DNA of 54,888 nt from Anaerolineaceae bacterium (GCA_002699125.1 PABI01000180.1:1-54888), one strand, 5' to 3'. Counted from the first letter of the stretch, positions 9,056 through 17,963 are shown. Program-made: numbers and translations. Notes: a model not told the origin generated them from the sequence alone.

Positions 9056-9077
9056 CATCCTCACTACTACCCCCCCA

Positions 9078-9097
9078 ACCTACCGCTTTAGGTAGGT
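9078..9097. promoter_or_regulatory. Lux-box-like 20-bp dyad
   Basis: Two perfect 7-bp half-sites, ACCTACC and GGTAGGT, separated by six bases, giving a 20-bp dyad. Length and half-site style match operators of LuxR/NarL-type helix-turn-helix proteins. It lies 23 bp after a gene encoding such a domain. Binding is inferred, not shown. Confidence 0.35.
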
Positions 9098-9391
9098 CAA
9101 TGATCGCCCCTAGTTGTTAAACTGAATCCGATACATTGGTAGAGGAGATTGCCACCTGCTGGCAGGTTGTTTCCTGACCTTTGGTTGTGAGACTGTTACC
9201 TGTGGGTCTTTCAACGCAAGGTTTTACCAGACAGGTGGCTGCCTCTTCTTTGCCGTCACAAGGGTCTTTGCTTTCGTACCTCAAGTTAATCAATTTTTCT
9301 TCAAAATTTTGAATCCAGCGTAAATCGATCAGTCACAAGTTTCAGTGGAGGAGGTGGTGCAAAAGAATCAATCAATAACCCGTGCGTGGGT

Positions 9392-9421
9392 TTGTCATTT
9401 TCTGCATTAACTTAACATAAT
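9392..9421 (+). promoter_or_regulatory. Candidate promoter of the subtilase gene
   Basis: TTGTCA (9392-9397) and CATAAT (9416-9421) with an 18-nt spacer. A transcript would start about 15 nt before the ATG and still include the CAGGAGAT ribosome site. Confidence 0.4.
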
Positions 9422-9441
9422 CGCGAAAAACAGGAGATACT

Positions 9442-12400
9442 ATGTTCAATTTTAATCAAAAGAGGCGCGTGTTTGGCCTTCTCTCACTTCTTCTATTGGT
9501 GCTGGTGCTGCTGCTTTCTTCAGCTTCTTTGGGGTTGGCCCAACCCTCAGGTAGTGGATTTACGGCCGAATCCGTCATGGCCAGTTCCACATTTACAGGC
9601 AGCGAAAAGGATGCCACTGTCGCCCGCAGCAGCGAAGGACTCGATGTATCTGAACTGGAAACGGTCAGCATTATTGTGACCTTTGACGAGACCCTCACCG
9701 CCCAAGATGTGGCGGCCGTTTCCGCTGGTGAGCTGGTTTACGAATATAAAAATGCCTTCCGCGGCGCGTCCCTGATCATGAGCGGCAGTCGTGTGGATGA
9801 CGTGGCCGACTTGTCCGGGGTAACCGGTGTTTATCTGGATGAGCTGCAACAGCTTGATACCGATAACAGCCCTAGCTACATCGGTGCGCCCACGCTGTGG
9901 CAGCAGTTTGGCGGCCAGTCGAACGCCGGCGAGGGCATGGTCTTTGGCATTATCGACAGCGGTGTTTGGCCGGAGCATCCTTCATTCTCAGACCCCGATC
10001 CGTTGGGCAATCCATATCCTACGCCGCCCGTAACCGGACTGCCTTGTGAATTTGGCAACACTGCCTGGAACCCCGATGACGTGCCGTTTGCCTGCAACAA
10101 CAAGCTCATCGGCGCTTATGCCTTCCTGGATACCTATAAACTGGTGCAGCCCTTGCTCCCCACCGAATTTGATTCGGCGCGGGATGACAACGGCCACGGC
10201 TCCCATACCGCTACCACCGCCGCCGGCAACGCCAATGTGCCTGCCAGCATTATGGGTTCGGATTTAGGCCTGGTGACCGGGATTGCGCCACGTGCCCATA
10301 TCATCAATTATCGCGTGTGTGGCCTGGTTGGCTGCTACACCAGCGACTCAATGGCGGCCGTCGATCAATCCATTGCCGATGGGGCTGACGTGATCAGCTT
10401 CTCCATTGGCGGTGGCTCCACGCCTTATTCGGACATTGTCTCTTTGGCGTTTTTGCGCGCTTATAACAGCGGCATCTTTGTCTCTAAATCGGCCGGCAAT
10501 TCTGGACCTGGACCCGACACGGTAAACGGCCGTTCACCCTGGGTCACCACTGTTGCCGCTTCAACCCACGATCGCAGCTTTGTGGGCCAGCTCACGCTGG
10601 AAGCCGACGGTGACACGGTTGTACTGCCCGGCGTTTCCGTAACCGGCAGCCACACGGCCGAAGTTGTTTTGGCCGCTGATTATGGGGATGAGTTGTGTGC
10701 CGCGCCGTTTGCCCCCGGCACCTGGACTAATAATGAGATTGTCGCTTGTGCCCGTGGTGGTGGTATAAACCGCGTGACCAAAGGGGAAAATGTCTTCCTT
10801 GGCGGGGCAGGTGGCTTTGTCCTATACAACGTTGGCCCCAACAACCTGGTGAACGATGTGCACTTCCTGCCATCAGTTCATATTCAGGATGATGCGGGTA
10901 TCGTCATGCTGGACTTTTTGGCTGCTCATGCCGGCACGCCGGTTATCGGCACGGTTGAAGGCGGCATCAAGGCGGCGTCTCAAGGGGATGTTATGGCTGG
11001 CTTCAGCTCCCGTGGTGGACCTGGCCAAACGTTGGGCATTAGCAAACCAGATATTACCGCACCCGGTGTACAAGTTTTAGCTGCCAACACGCCACTACCG
11101 GCGACGACTTCTGCCGGTGCGCCTGGCACACTGTTCCAACTCATTCAAGGGACGTCCATGTCCACACCGCACATTGCCGGTACGGCCTTGCTGCTTAAAT
11201 CGCTGCATCCCGACTGGACACCTGGCCAGATTAAGTCAGCCATCATGACCACGGCGACGGTGAATGGCCTGGTGAAGGAAGATGGCGTGACGCCAGTGGA
11301 CCACTTTGATGCTGGTTCGGGACGGGTGGATTTAACGGCCGTTAACAACCCCGGCCTTACCATCTCCGACACCGGTCAAAGCTTTGTCGACCACGGGAAT
11401 GATCTGTGGAACACTAACTATCCCAGCCTGTACATTCCCAACATGCCTGGCGTGATGAATGTCCAGCGCACGCTGCACAGCGAACTGGATTACGATGCCT
11501 GGTGGACCGTCCACGTGGACAGCCCCGATGATTTGATCATTGATGTGCCATCTGTTGTGGGTATTCGCGCCGGGCGTGACCAGGTGCTGGACATTAGGGT
11601 GGATGCCAGCACGGTGCCATTGGGCGAAGCTCGTTTTGCCACCCTCGTGCTCCAGCATGGCGATATTACTGCCCGCTTCCCCATTACGATTGTGCGCGGG
11701 CAAGCGGCGGTGACGCTGGAGAAATCGTGTGCCCCGGCCAGCTTTGCCGCTGGTGAAACGGCCGAATGCACCCTGACCCTGCAAAACAACAGTTTCGACT
11801 CAGCCGATGTGTATTTGCAAGACATCCTGCCGCGCCGCTTGCGGTTGGTGTCCGGCAGCGTTGTCGGTGCCACGCAAACAGGATCACGGTCCTTGAGCTT
11901 TAGCGGTTCTCTGTTTGCCCAAACGCCGCCCGATGTGGACGTGGTCGACGGCACGGGCACCACACCCGCCGGTGGCTATCTGCCCCTGTCCAGCTTTGGC
12001 GCGACGCCCGTCTCTGGGGTGGGAGATGAAACAATCACTAACTTCCCCGTCCCGCCGTTTGAATACGCCGGGCAGACGTACACAAACATCGGCATGGTGA
12101 GCAATGGCTACGCCGTTGTCGGTGGCGGCAGCAGCAGCGATGTGGATTACATCAACCAGAGCCTGCCCGACAGCGCAATTCCCAACAACGTGCTGGCCCC
12201 GTTCTGGACGGATCTGAATGCCAGTGCCGGTGGGGCGATGTACGCCAGCACGCTGACCGACGGCGTGAACACCTGGCTGGTGCTGGATTGGGAAGCCGTG
12301 CCCAACTTTGGTGACGGCGAGGTCAATTCGTTCCAAATCTGGATTGGTTTGAACGGCGTTGAAGATATCAGCTTTGCTTACGGCGATGTGTCTGATGGCG

Positions 12401-12663
12401 ATGGCGGCTTCCTGACGGTAGGTGCCGAAAACTCATTCGGCAACTCGGGGGCAAACTGGTACTTTGACGGTGCGGGAACGGCCGTATCCACCGGCTCTGA
12501 GGTACGCGTGGTGTCCATTCCCGGCGAACCGGGTGAGACCCACACCATCACCTTCAGCGTGACGGGTACCATCCCCGGCGCGTGGACAAACTGTGCCGAA
12601 CTAACCAGCAATCTGTTTAACGGAGCTAACGCCGCCTGCTTTAGCGGCGAAATAACCGAGTAA
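9442..12663 (+). CDS. Secreted S8 subtilisin-like serine protease
   Basis: Secreted serine endopeptidase of 1073 residues. The N-terminus has a basic stretch, a Leu-rich core (11-29) and a cleavage site near LGLAQ (33/34). An inhibitor-like propeptide (about 50-135) precedes the catalytic domain, which shows D172 in IIDSGVWPEH, H252 in NGHGSHTA and S572 in GTSMSTPHIAG. The long gap between His and Ser holds a probable protease-associated insert (about 390-500). The C-terminus has a DUF11/CARDB-like beta domain (about 755-815, CTLTLQNN) and a further beta-rich domain ending in FNGANAACFSG. No sortase or transmembrane anchor is visible, so it is probably released. AGGAGATACT precedes the ATG; a strong terminator follows. 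Confidence 0.9.
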   Translation: MFNFNQKRRVFGLLSLLLLVLVLLLSSASLGLAQPSGSGFTAESVMASSTFTGSEKDATVARSSEGLDVSELETVSIIVTFDETLTAQDVAAVSAGELVYEYKNAFRGASLIMSGSRVDDVADLSGVTGVYLDELQQLDTDNSPSYIGAPTLWQQFGGQSNAGEGMVFGIIDSGVWPEHPSFSDPDPLGNPYPTPPVTGLPCEFGNTAWNPDDVPFACNNKLIGAYAFLDTYKLVQPLLPTEFDSARDDNGHGSHTATTAAGNANVPASIMGSDLGLVTGIAPRAHIINYRVCGLVGCYTSDSMAAVDQSIADGADVISFSIGGGSTPYSDIVSLAFLRAYNSGIFVSKSAGNSGPGPDTVNGRSPWVTTVAASTHDRSFVGQLTLEADGDTVVLPGVSVTGSHTAEVVLAADYGDELCAAPFAPGTWTNNEIVACARGGGINRVTKGENVFLGGAGGFVLYNVGPNNLVNDVHFLPSVHIQDDAGIVMLDFLAAHAGTPVIGTVEGGIKAASQGDVMAGFSSRGGPGQTLGISKPDITAPGVQVLAANTPLPATTSAGAPGTLFQLIQGTSMSTPHIAGTALLLKSLHPDWTPGQIKSAIMTTATVNGLVKEDGVTPVDHFDAGSGRVDLTAVNNPGLTISDTGQSFVDHGNDLWNTNYPSLYIPNMPGVMNVQRTLHSELDYDAWWTVHVDSPDDLIIDVPSVVGIRAGRDQVLDIRVDASTVPLGEARFATLVLQHGDITARFPITIVRGQAAVTLEKSCAPASFAAGETAECTLTLQNNSFDSADVYLQDILPRRLRLVSGSVVGATQTGSRSLSFSGSLFAQTPPDVDVVDGTGTTPAGGYLPLSSFGATPVSGVGDETITNFPVPPFEYAGQTYTNIGMVSNGYAVVGGGSSSDVDYINQSLPDSAIPNNVLAPFWTDLNASAGGAMYASTLTDGVNTWLVLDWEAVPNFGDGEVNSFQIWIGLNGVEDISFAYGDVSDGDGGFLTVGAENSFGNSGANWYFDGAGTAVSTGSEVRVVSIPGEPGETHTITFSVTGTIPGAWTNCAELTSNLFNGANAACFSGEITE

Positions 12664-12716
12664 CCTCGCGATTGGTCACGGAATTTTCCAGACCAACTGC
12701 TTGGCTTCTTTGAATT

Positions 12717-12757
12717 GTGCCGGACATGGATGGGGCAACACCCATGTCCGGCACTTT
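12717..12757 (+). terminator. Intrinsic terminator of the subtilase gene
   Basis: A 13-bp perfect stem, GTGCCGGACATGG (12717-12729) and CCATGTCCGGCAC (12742-12754), followed by TTTC. It directly precedes repeat A copy 1. Confidence 0.8.
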
Positions 12758-12763
12758 CAATTT

Positions 12764-12831
12764 AGCCACAGAGTTCACAGAGCTTGAGAGAATAGTCTCA
12801 AGCTCTCTATCAACTCTTTTTCTCTGTGGCT
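12764..12831. repeat. Dispersed repeat A, copy 1
   Basis: A 68-bp element bounded by AGCCACAGAG and CTCTGTGGCT, with an inner dyad around TCTCAAGCTCTCTAT. Closely similar, in inverse orientation, to 49182-49251. It sits immediately 3' of the minus-strand dehydrogenase gene and could serve as its terminator. Confidence 0.75.
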
Positions 12832-12836
12832 TTTCT

Positions 12837-13916
12837 TTAAGACAGGGCTGACCAGACTTCTAGTTTTGCTTGAACGCGGCGGATTACTTCGTTGGTGAAC
12901 TCGTCTGTGTTGGCGGTGCCGCCGATGTCGGCCGTTTTGACGCCATCGTATACCGTTTCTAGTGTGGCTTCGTAAATAGCGCGGCTGGCCCGCTTGGCTT
13001 CGGCCTCTTTCATGTGGGAGAGCAGTCCGGCGGCGGCCAGAATCATGGCCATTGGATTGGCCCGATTTTGCCCTTGCAGGGTAGGGGCGGTGCCATGCGG
13101 TGCTTCGGCCATGATGCAGTCCACTTCTCCCTCACTGTCTACCGAAATCACCATTGATTCAGACCCGGCAATAGAGCCAAACATCTGCAAAACCATGTCA
13201 GACAGCAAATCGCCGTCCCGGTTCAGGCTGGGAATGACCAGCGGCTCGCCGGTGGTGGCCAGCAGCAGGGCAAAGGTGGCGTCGATGAGCTGAGGTTCGT
13301 ACCGTACGTTGGGGAACTTTTTGGCGGTGGCGTCCATCTCTTCCTTGAACATGCCTTCATACACCGGGCTGACGGTGAATTTTGGCCCGCCAAACACTTT
13401 GGCCCCGGTGTTGCGTGCATGGTGGAAGGCGTATTCGGCCACGGCACGGCAAACGCGGCGCGACACTTTTTCGGTGCGGAAGGCCATCTCATCGGGGGAA
13501 CCTTCTTCGCCTTCGCGCCACTCTTTGGCCCCGTAGGCATCATCGCGGGCCATGCGCACCACGCTGATGGGGGCGTACACGCCGGCAATAGGTCGCACGC
13601 CGGGAATGCGCCGTCCGGTGCGCAAGATGACCTCGGCGTCCATCTCTTCGCGTAGAATGCGGTTGGGGCTGCCGACATCTCCTTTTTGTTCAGGGGTGAT
13701 GGTGGCGGCTTTTAGCGCGAGGCGATGCTGCCGGATCGCTTTGCCGGCATCGTATACCACCTTGTTTTTGGTAGCGCGGCGGTTCTCCAGGCTGAGGTCA
13801 TAACGGACAAAGTCCAGATCCATGCGGATAATGCCCGGTTCCAGGACGCGGACGGCTTCCTCTAGCAGTTCTTGTCCGGTTTGGTCCCCCTCCAGGATGA
13901 CGATTGTTCGATTCAT
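12837..13916 (-). CDS. Isocitrate/isopropylmalate dehydrogenase-family protein
   Basis: NAD(P)-dependent beta-decarboxylating dehydrogenase of 359 residues, the usual size. Family marks are EGDQTGQELL near the N-terminus, a substrate-binding Arg cluster (LRTGRRIPGVRPI), LNRDGDLLSDM with the metal-binding Asp residues, and the dinucleotide loop EAPHGTAPTLQGQNRANP followed by a helix. The HGTAP-x-ANP loop favours isocitrate over isopropylmalate, but the insert GAKEWREGEEGSP is unusual and specificity cannot be fixed. No leu genes or other citrate-cycle genes adjoin it. The ATG at 13916 has AGGAG upstream with a long spacer. Confidence 0.75.
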   Translation of the reverse strand: MNRTIVILEGDQTGQELLEEAVRVLEPGIIRMDLDFVRYDLSLENRRATKNKVVYDAGKAIRQHRLALKAATITPEQKGDVGSPNRILREEMDAEVILRTGRRIPGVRPIAGVYAPISVVRMARDDAYGAKEWREGEEGSPDEMAFRTEKVSRRVCRAVAEYAFHHARNTGAKVFGGPKFTVSPVYEGMFKEEMDATAKKFPNVRYEPQLIDATFALLLATTGEPLVIPSLNRDGDLLSDMVLQMFGSIAGSESMVISVDSEGEVDCIMAEAPHGTAPTLQGQNRANPMAMILAAAGLLSHMKEAEAKRASRAIYEATLETVYDGVKTADIGGTANTDEFTNEVIRRVQAKLEVWSALS

Positions 13917-13952
13917 AATTAATTGCTTCTCCTAATAGATGAATAATTGCAG

Positions 13953-14327
13953 TTATTCTTTGCCAATTGGCAGGCTACGCACGCGAATGCGGTGTTGTTC
14001 AAACACGACCACGCTGCCAATGTCTAAATGTGATTGAATTGTTTCCAGGTTTGCCAATAGCAGAGCTAATTGTTGTTGAGGCCGACGTTCCGTACCGCGC
14101 CGAAACAGTATGAAAGACGGTTTTGCACTCTGGCGTAGGGCCAGTAAAGTTCCGAAATCTGAATCAGCAGAAATAATTACTCGCTCTGTCTCGGCTGCTA
14201 AATCGAGCAGCACTTCATCGTCAGCGGTTGCAAGACCAATGTCGCGAACATGAACTGCATTGTGTCCAGCGTTTTGTAGGCCCGCAGCCACCTGTGGCGA
14301 TAATGCGTTGTCTACCAAGAATCTCAT
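13953..14327 (-). CDS. DUF5615 PIN-like protein, putative toxin
   Basis: A 124-residue PIN-like protein of the DUF5615 type. It begins MRFLVDNALSPQ, with an early acidic residue in the first strand, and has a second acidic pair in IISADSDFGTL, both expected to hold metal in PIN nucleases. Its start overlaps the DUF433 gene stop by 4 bp (ATGA), the usual translational coupling of such pairs. In this family the protein is thought to be an RNase-like toxin, with DUF433 as partner. Activity is inferred from family and context only. Confidence 0.75.
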   Translation of the reverse strand: MRFLVDNALSPQVAAGLQNAGHNAVHVRDIGLATADDEVLLDLAAETERVIISADSDFGTLLALRQSAKPSFILFRRGTERRPQQQLALLLANLETIQSHLDIGSVVVFEQHRIRVRSLPIGKE

Positions 14328-14554
14328 GCGGGGATCAAAAGAGGTAACTCACGTTCTCGTACGGCTTCGGCAGCGTAGAGTAAGGCTTCGCGAATATCTT
14401 CCTGTTCCAAATCTGGATAGGCAGATAGAATTTCTGCGTCCGACATGCCGTCGGCAATCATGCCAATGATTGTGGCTACCGGAATTCGCAGACCACGTAT
14501 GCAAGGTACGCCGCCCATCTGCGTGGGACTCACGGTTATTCGAGTGAATTTCAT
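14324..14554 (-). CDS. DUF433 protein, putative antitoxin
   Basis: A 76-residue DUF433 protein. It carries the hallmark sequence GGVPCIRGLRIPV followed by a small helical DNA-binding-like unit (MIADGMSDAEILSAYPDLE) and a terminal helix starting EDIREALLYAAEA. Such proteins usually accompany a DUF5615 PIN-like gene and probably regulate the pair by binding DNA. The downstream gene overlaps by 4 bp. The ATG at 14554 is preceded by a weak GGAGAA. Confidence 0.8.
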   Translation of the reverse strand: MKFTRITVSPTQMGGVPCIRGLRIPVATIIGMIADGMSDAEILSAYPDLEQEDIREALLYAAEAVRERELPLLIPA

Positions 14555-14615
14555 GCAATTCTCCGCTTTTTCAATTCTTTGAAGTGTGGGCGCATTATAG
14601 CACAGTTATGACTGC

Positions 14616-15731
14616 TCAATTGCTCTTCTTTCTGCCTCGCAGGAAGTTTAGATATTTGGGTAAGATGACGGTGTAGAGCTGGTAAAGCAACGGCCGTACC
14701 GCAAAATCCCAGGCGCCGATGTGCCGGACCACCTGGCCGTTGAAGCCGGCCTTGAAGCGCCAGACGCCCCACAGGCGGTCGCTTTCGACAAACTCATCCG
14801 GCGCGCCCCAAAAATCGTAGACTGTGCCGCCCTGTGTTTTACCCCAGCGAATGGCTTCCCACTGTAATAAATAGTTGGGCATGCGCTGGCGCTCTTTGTC
14901 GGTGGACGCCCCGTACATGTAAATAACGCGATCGCCAAATCGTACCAGGTAAACGGCCGCAATCGGATCATCTTCATATTCAGCAATGAGCAGATGGCCC
15001 ATGCCTGCCTGGTGAAAGCTTTGCCAGGCGTCCAGGTAGTAGGCAGCAGGGCGGATTCCAAAACCATCCCGTGCGGCCGTTTCGGCATACATCTCGGCCA
15101 TCGTGGGGAAATCTGCCTCTGTACCAGAGCGCACCACAATGCCTTTGCGCCCGGCCAGCCGGATATTGTAGCGGGTTTTGGACTTCATCGCTGCCAGTAA
15201 ATTTTCTTCCGATTCGGTCAGGTCCAGCTCGACGGTGTTGCGGAATTGAATCTGTTCGTCGGAGAAGCGCCAGCCCCGGTCTTTGAGTTCTTGCGTGAAT
15301 TTACTGCCGAGGGGAGACGGCCGTTCCACTTCATCCCCCCAGCTTTTCACCACTTCGGGATCGATCTTGATAAAAATGGCCCGCTCGCGCCGGGCAATAT
15401 TCTCTAGCTCAGCCAGGACGACGCGGCGCAGAGGACCATCTTTGAAATTTAAAGCTGGCCCCTTGGGCACATACAAAATGCAAAATGGCGTGCGCGGAAT
15501 TTTGCGCTTGAGCACCATCGCCGTGGCCAGCGGTTCCCAACTGCTCTCGCTAATGGCCAGCGTTAGCGGGATGGGGGTCCAGCCCCAGCGCGACTTTTGC
15601 TCGGCCCAGGCCCAGCTTTGCAGGGCATGTCCGTTGGGCATCTTAGCCAATGCCTGCTGCCACGCCGTCTTCGATTTTTCCAGCTTAAACGTAGAAGCCC
15701 GGTAGGTGGGCTCTTGTTGAGTTGTTGTCAT
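14616..15731 (-). CDS. FemA/FemB-type peptidoglycan interpeptide-bridge transferase, copy 1
   Basis: Aminoacyl-tRNA-dependent transferase-like protein of 371 residues with the twin GNAT-like domains of the FemABX family. Visible marks are HALQSWAWAEQKSRWGW in the first domain, LAAMKSKTRYNIRLAGRKG before the second, and WGKTQGGTVYDFWG near the C-terminus. FemABX enzymes add amino acids to the stem peptide of lipid II in the cytoplasm. No coiled-coil tRNA-binding arm is visible. It is a tandem paralogue of the gene at 15846-16907. The short inter-gene region contains an iterated-word inverted repeat. No clear ribosome site precedes the ATG. Confidence 0.8.
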   Translation of the reverse strand: MTTTQQEPTYRASTFKLEKSKTAWQQALAKMPNGHALQSWAWAEQKSRWGWTPIPLTLAISESSWEPLATAMVLKRKIPRTPFCILYVPKGPALNFKDGPLRRVVLAELENIARRERAIFIKIDPEVVKSWGDEVERPSPLGSKFTQELKDRGWRFSDEQIQFRNTVELDLTESEENLLAAMKSKTRYNIRLAGRKGIVVRSGTEADFPTMAEMYAETAARDGFGIRPAAYYLDAWQSFHQAGMGHLLIAEYEDDPIAAVYLVRFGDRVIYMYGASTDKERQRMPNYLLQWEAIRWGKTQGGTVYDFWGAPDEFVESDRLWGVWRFKAGFNGQVVRHIGAWDFAVRPLLYQLYTVILPKYLNFLRGRKKSN

Positions 15732-15741
15732 TTGTTGAAAT

Positions 15742-15855
15742 GGTGATCAGTAATCGGTAATCGGTGGTCGGTAATGTCGCTTTGCGACCGCTTCGCGTAC
15801 GGTGACTGCTTTACTGAATACCGATTACGGTTTACCGAATACCGTTCACCGGCCC
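15742..15855. repeat. Iterated-word inverted repeat between the FemA/B genes
   Basis: Repeats of the word AATCGGT (near 15752-15772) face complementary words (ACCGATTAC, ACCGAAT) near 15820-15845, so the region can fold into a long imperfect hairpin. An inner GCGACCGCTTCGCG-like segment lies between the arms. It would sit in the transcript between the two FemA/B cistrons. Confidence 0.45.
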
Positions 15856-16907
15856 CTGCGCCATTGGTAAAGTTTATAGACGAGTTTGTTGTAAATGCGG
15901 TCGCTGGCCCCGATGGTGCGTTGAATCTCGCCGCCGAAGCCGCGTTTGAAGCGGTAGACACCCCACAGGCCGTCGTGCCGCTCGGTGAAGTTGGCTTCCA
16001 GTTCCTCTTCAGGCGCGTCGGGCACGCCCCAGAGATCGTACCAGCGGCAGCCTCGGGCTTTAGCCCATTCCATCGCTGCCCACTGTACGGCGTAGGTGGG
16101 CATGCGCTGTCGCTCTTCATTGGAGGAGGCACCGTACAGGTATGCGGCCGTATCGCCCAGCACAAACACCATCACGCCGGCTAACGGCCGTCCCTCATAC
16201 TCGGCTAAAAAGAGCGCCACCTGGTTTTTTGGTTCAAAAATCTCAAAGGCGGCATGATAATACATCGGCGTGTGTACGCCAAACGCATCCCGCTCACCGG
16301 TCACGCGCATTAATTTATTGAAGGTGGGGATGTCATCCAGGCTGCCCTGCCGCACCGTGACATCTTTTTTGGCGGCCAGGCGAATGTTGTAGCGGGTTTT
16401 TTGCTTCATGTTGGCCAGGATTTCATCGGGGGACGGCCGTAAATCAACCAAAATCGTGTTGGGCGGCTGAATGGTGTCCGTATTGGGCAGCAGGTTGTGC
16501 TGCTCACAAATAGCCTGCCATTTGGCCGTCATCGCTTCGCTTTGCCACAGCAGCGGTTCCATCTTCAGAATGCTGGCTCCCCGCTCATAAACCGAATGGT
16601 CGATCTGGTTGAGTAACACGGTGACCTGTTCCTCATCGTCCCAATTGACCAGCGGGCCGTGCGGAATGTAGGCCATCTTCACCAGCCCGATGGCGGCCGA
16701 ACGGTACAAGATTTGGGCACCGGCCACCAGTTCGCCGTCCTTGCGCAGCCAGACGCGATGCGAGGTCCAGCCAAAGCGGTTTTTGAGTCGGGCCCAGTTG
16801 GTAGTCTGCAAAATGCTGCCGTGGGGATGGTTGGCCACAAAATCATCCCATTCGGCATCTTCTTCGCTGTACGGCCGTTCGCCGATTTCAAGAATTTTAT
16901 CCAACAT
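15846..16907 (-). CDS. FemA/FemB-type peptidoglycan interpeptide-bridge transferase, copy 2
   Basis: A 353-residue paralogue of the downstream neighbour, same family and domain plan. It shows GSILQTTNWARLKNRFGW, ANMKQKTRYNIRLAAKKDV and AKARGCRWYDLWGVPD at equivalent positions. The phrase RQRMPTYAVQWAAMEWAK matches RQRMPNYLLQWEAIRWGK in copy 1, which shows an old tandem duplication. In characterised systems successive Fem proteins add successive residues to one bridge, so these two may act in sequence. The start at 16907 lacks a convincing ribosome site. Confidence 0.8.
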   Translation of the reverse strand: MLDKILEIGERPYSEEDAEWDDFVANHPHGSILQTTNWARLKNRFGWTSHRVWLRKDGELVAGAQILYRSAAIGLVKMAYIPHGPLVNWDDEEQVTVLLNQIDHSVYERGASILKMEPLLWQSEAMTAKWQAICEQHNLLPNTDTIQPPNTILVDLRPSPDEILANMKQKTRYNIRLAAKKDVTVRQGSLDDIPTFNKLMRVTGERDAFGVHTPMYYHAAFEIFEPKNQVALFLAEYEGRPLAGVMVFVLGDTAAYLYGASSNEERQRMPTYAVQWAAMEWAKARGCRWYDLWGVPDAPEEELEANFTERHDGLWGVYRFKRGFGGEIQRTIGASDRIYNKLVYKLYQWRRGR

Positions 16908-16970
16908 AGGAGCCGATTATACCGGAAATCAGGCAGATGGTAGGGGAATCGCTATTCACCCCTGCCGGAG

Positions 16971-17013
16971 GCTGAAGCCATCCGGCAACAAAATGGAAGC
17001 CCTTTCAGGGCTG
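16971..17013. repeat. Dispersed repeat D, copy 1
   Basis: Shares GCTGAAGCC, TCCGGC and the hairpin GGAAGCCCTTTCAGGGCTG with 52043-52084. The core AGCCCT-TTC-AGGGCT folds into a small stem. It lies in the gap between the divergently arranged FemA/B and zinc-ribbon genes. Confidence 0.7.
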
Positions 17014-17106
17014 AAAATCAGGCCCATAGGGCCTTCCAAATAATTTAGTGGGGTGTATGCCTCGACGATTGTCGGAAATAAAGCAGATGGCTGGCAAAGG
17101 GCTTTA

Positions 17107-17115
17107 TGTTACAAT
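17107..17115 (+). promoter_or_regulatory. Extended -10 promoter of the zinc-ribbon gene
   Basis: TGTTACAAT, a TGN-TACAAT extended -10 element 51 nt before the ATG at 17167. No good -35 box is seen. The same element precedes polA and the FKBP lipoprotein gene. Confidence 0.45.
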
Positions 17116-17166
17116 CGACGGCCAAATCCTCTGCCCATTTTGGGCACACATTCTGGGTGCGCACTT

Positions 17167-17865
17167 ATGACACAAATTCACCAACTGTTTCAACTGCAAA
17201 AATTGGATACCGAAATTGATGAGAAGAAAAAACGTCTGGGCCAGGTGCTTCAGGCGCAAAAAGAGCCGCCATCTTTACTGGCAGCGCGCAAACGGGCCGA
17301 AACGGCCGCTGCCGAGCTGCAAAAATGGCAGACCAAACATCAAGATTTAACGCTGGAAGTGGGCAGCGTAACGACCAAAACCAAAAACTCCGAGAACCGA
17401 TTGTATTCGGGCAAGGTGACCAACCCCAAGGAGCTGGCCGATTTGCAGCAGGAGATCGAGTCGCTGGAACGGCGCAAGGCAGTGCTGGAGGATGAGGTCC
17501 TGGAGGCGCTGGTGATGGTAGAAGATGCCGAAACGGAGAAAACGGCCGCAGACAGCGAGCTGGAAACGGCAGTTGCCCACTGGGAAACGCAAAGTGCCCA
17601 CTTGAAAGAGGAACAAAATGAGCTGGCCCTCAGCCTGCACAAACTCATGCAAACGCGCAAGAACAAAGCGGCAGGCATAGATGCCGCTTTATTGCATGAA
17701 TATGACCAACTGCGCCAGCAAAGACATGGCCTGGCAGTGGCCAAATTGCGGGTCAACATGTGTATGGGCTGCCAGACCACCGTTTCGGCCAACAAGGTGA
17801 AAGAGGTGGACGAAGGGCGTAAGGTGTATTGCGGTGGCTGCGGTCGATTACTGGCTGCGCCGTAA
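17167..17865 (+). CDS. C4-type zinc-ribbon coiled-coil protein
   Basis: A 232-residue cytoplasmic protein with a long N-terminal coiled coil (about 8-180, rich in Glu, Lys, Leu and Gln) and a C-terminal zinc ribbon (C199-x2-C202 and C222-x2-C225). This is the plan of the CT398/zf-RING_7 family (PF02591), whose members are thought to act as scaffolds in nucleic-acid or secretion-related processes; the function here is unknown. I start at 17167 (MTQIHQLF) rather than 17053, because the extra frame contains the extended -10 promoter. There is no strong ribosome site. Confidence 0.8.
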   Translation: MTQIHQLFQLQKLDTEIDEKKKRLGQVLQAQKEPPSLLAARKRAETAAAELQKWQTKHQDLTLEVGSVTTKTKNSENRLYSGKVTNPKELADLQQEIESLERRKAVLEDEVLEALVMVEDAETEKTAADSELETAVAHWETQSAHLKEEQNELALSLHKLMQTRKNKAAGIDAALLHEYDQLRQQRHGLAVAKLRVNMCMGCQTTVSANKVKEVDEGRKVYCGGCGRLLAAP

Positions 17866-17933
17866 AAGCCATAAAATGATGATGACATAAAATTAGACAA
17901 ATCTTAAGCTTTACGGTTTGGTGGAATTCGGAC

Positions 17934-17963
17934 TTGTGTCCATTTTTTAATTCATGGTACTAT
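17934..17963 (+). promoter_or_regulatory. Candidate promoter of the L,D-transpeptidase gene
   Basis: TTGTGT (17934-17939) and TACTAT (17958-17963), 18-nt spacer, with TG just before the -10. It lies about 150 nt before the coding start, leaving a long leader that contains a word-repeat tract (CTCTGCGCCTCCGCGCC) near 18058-18082. Confidence 0.35.

Larger units (their letters stand above)
9056..9441 (+). other. 386-bp intergenic region before the protease gene
   Basis: No gene seen. It holds a lux-box-like dyad at 9078-9097 and a promoter-like pair at 9392-9421 next to the protease start. The remainder has no clear structure. Confidence 0.4.
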
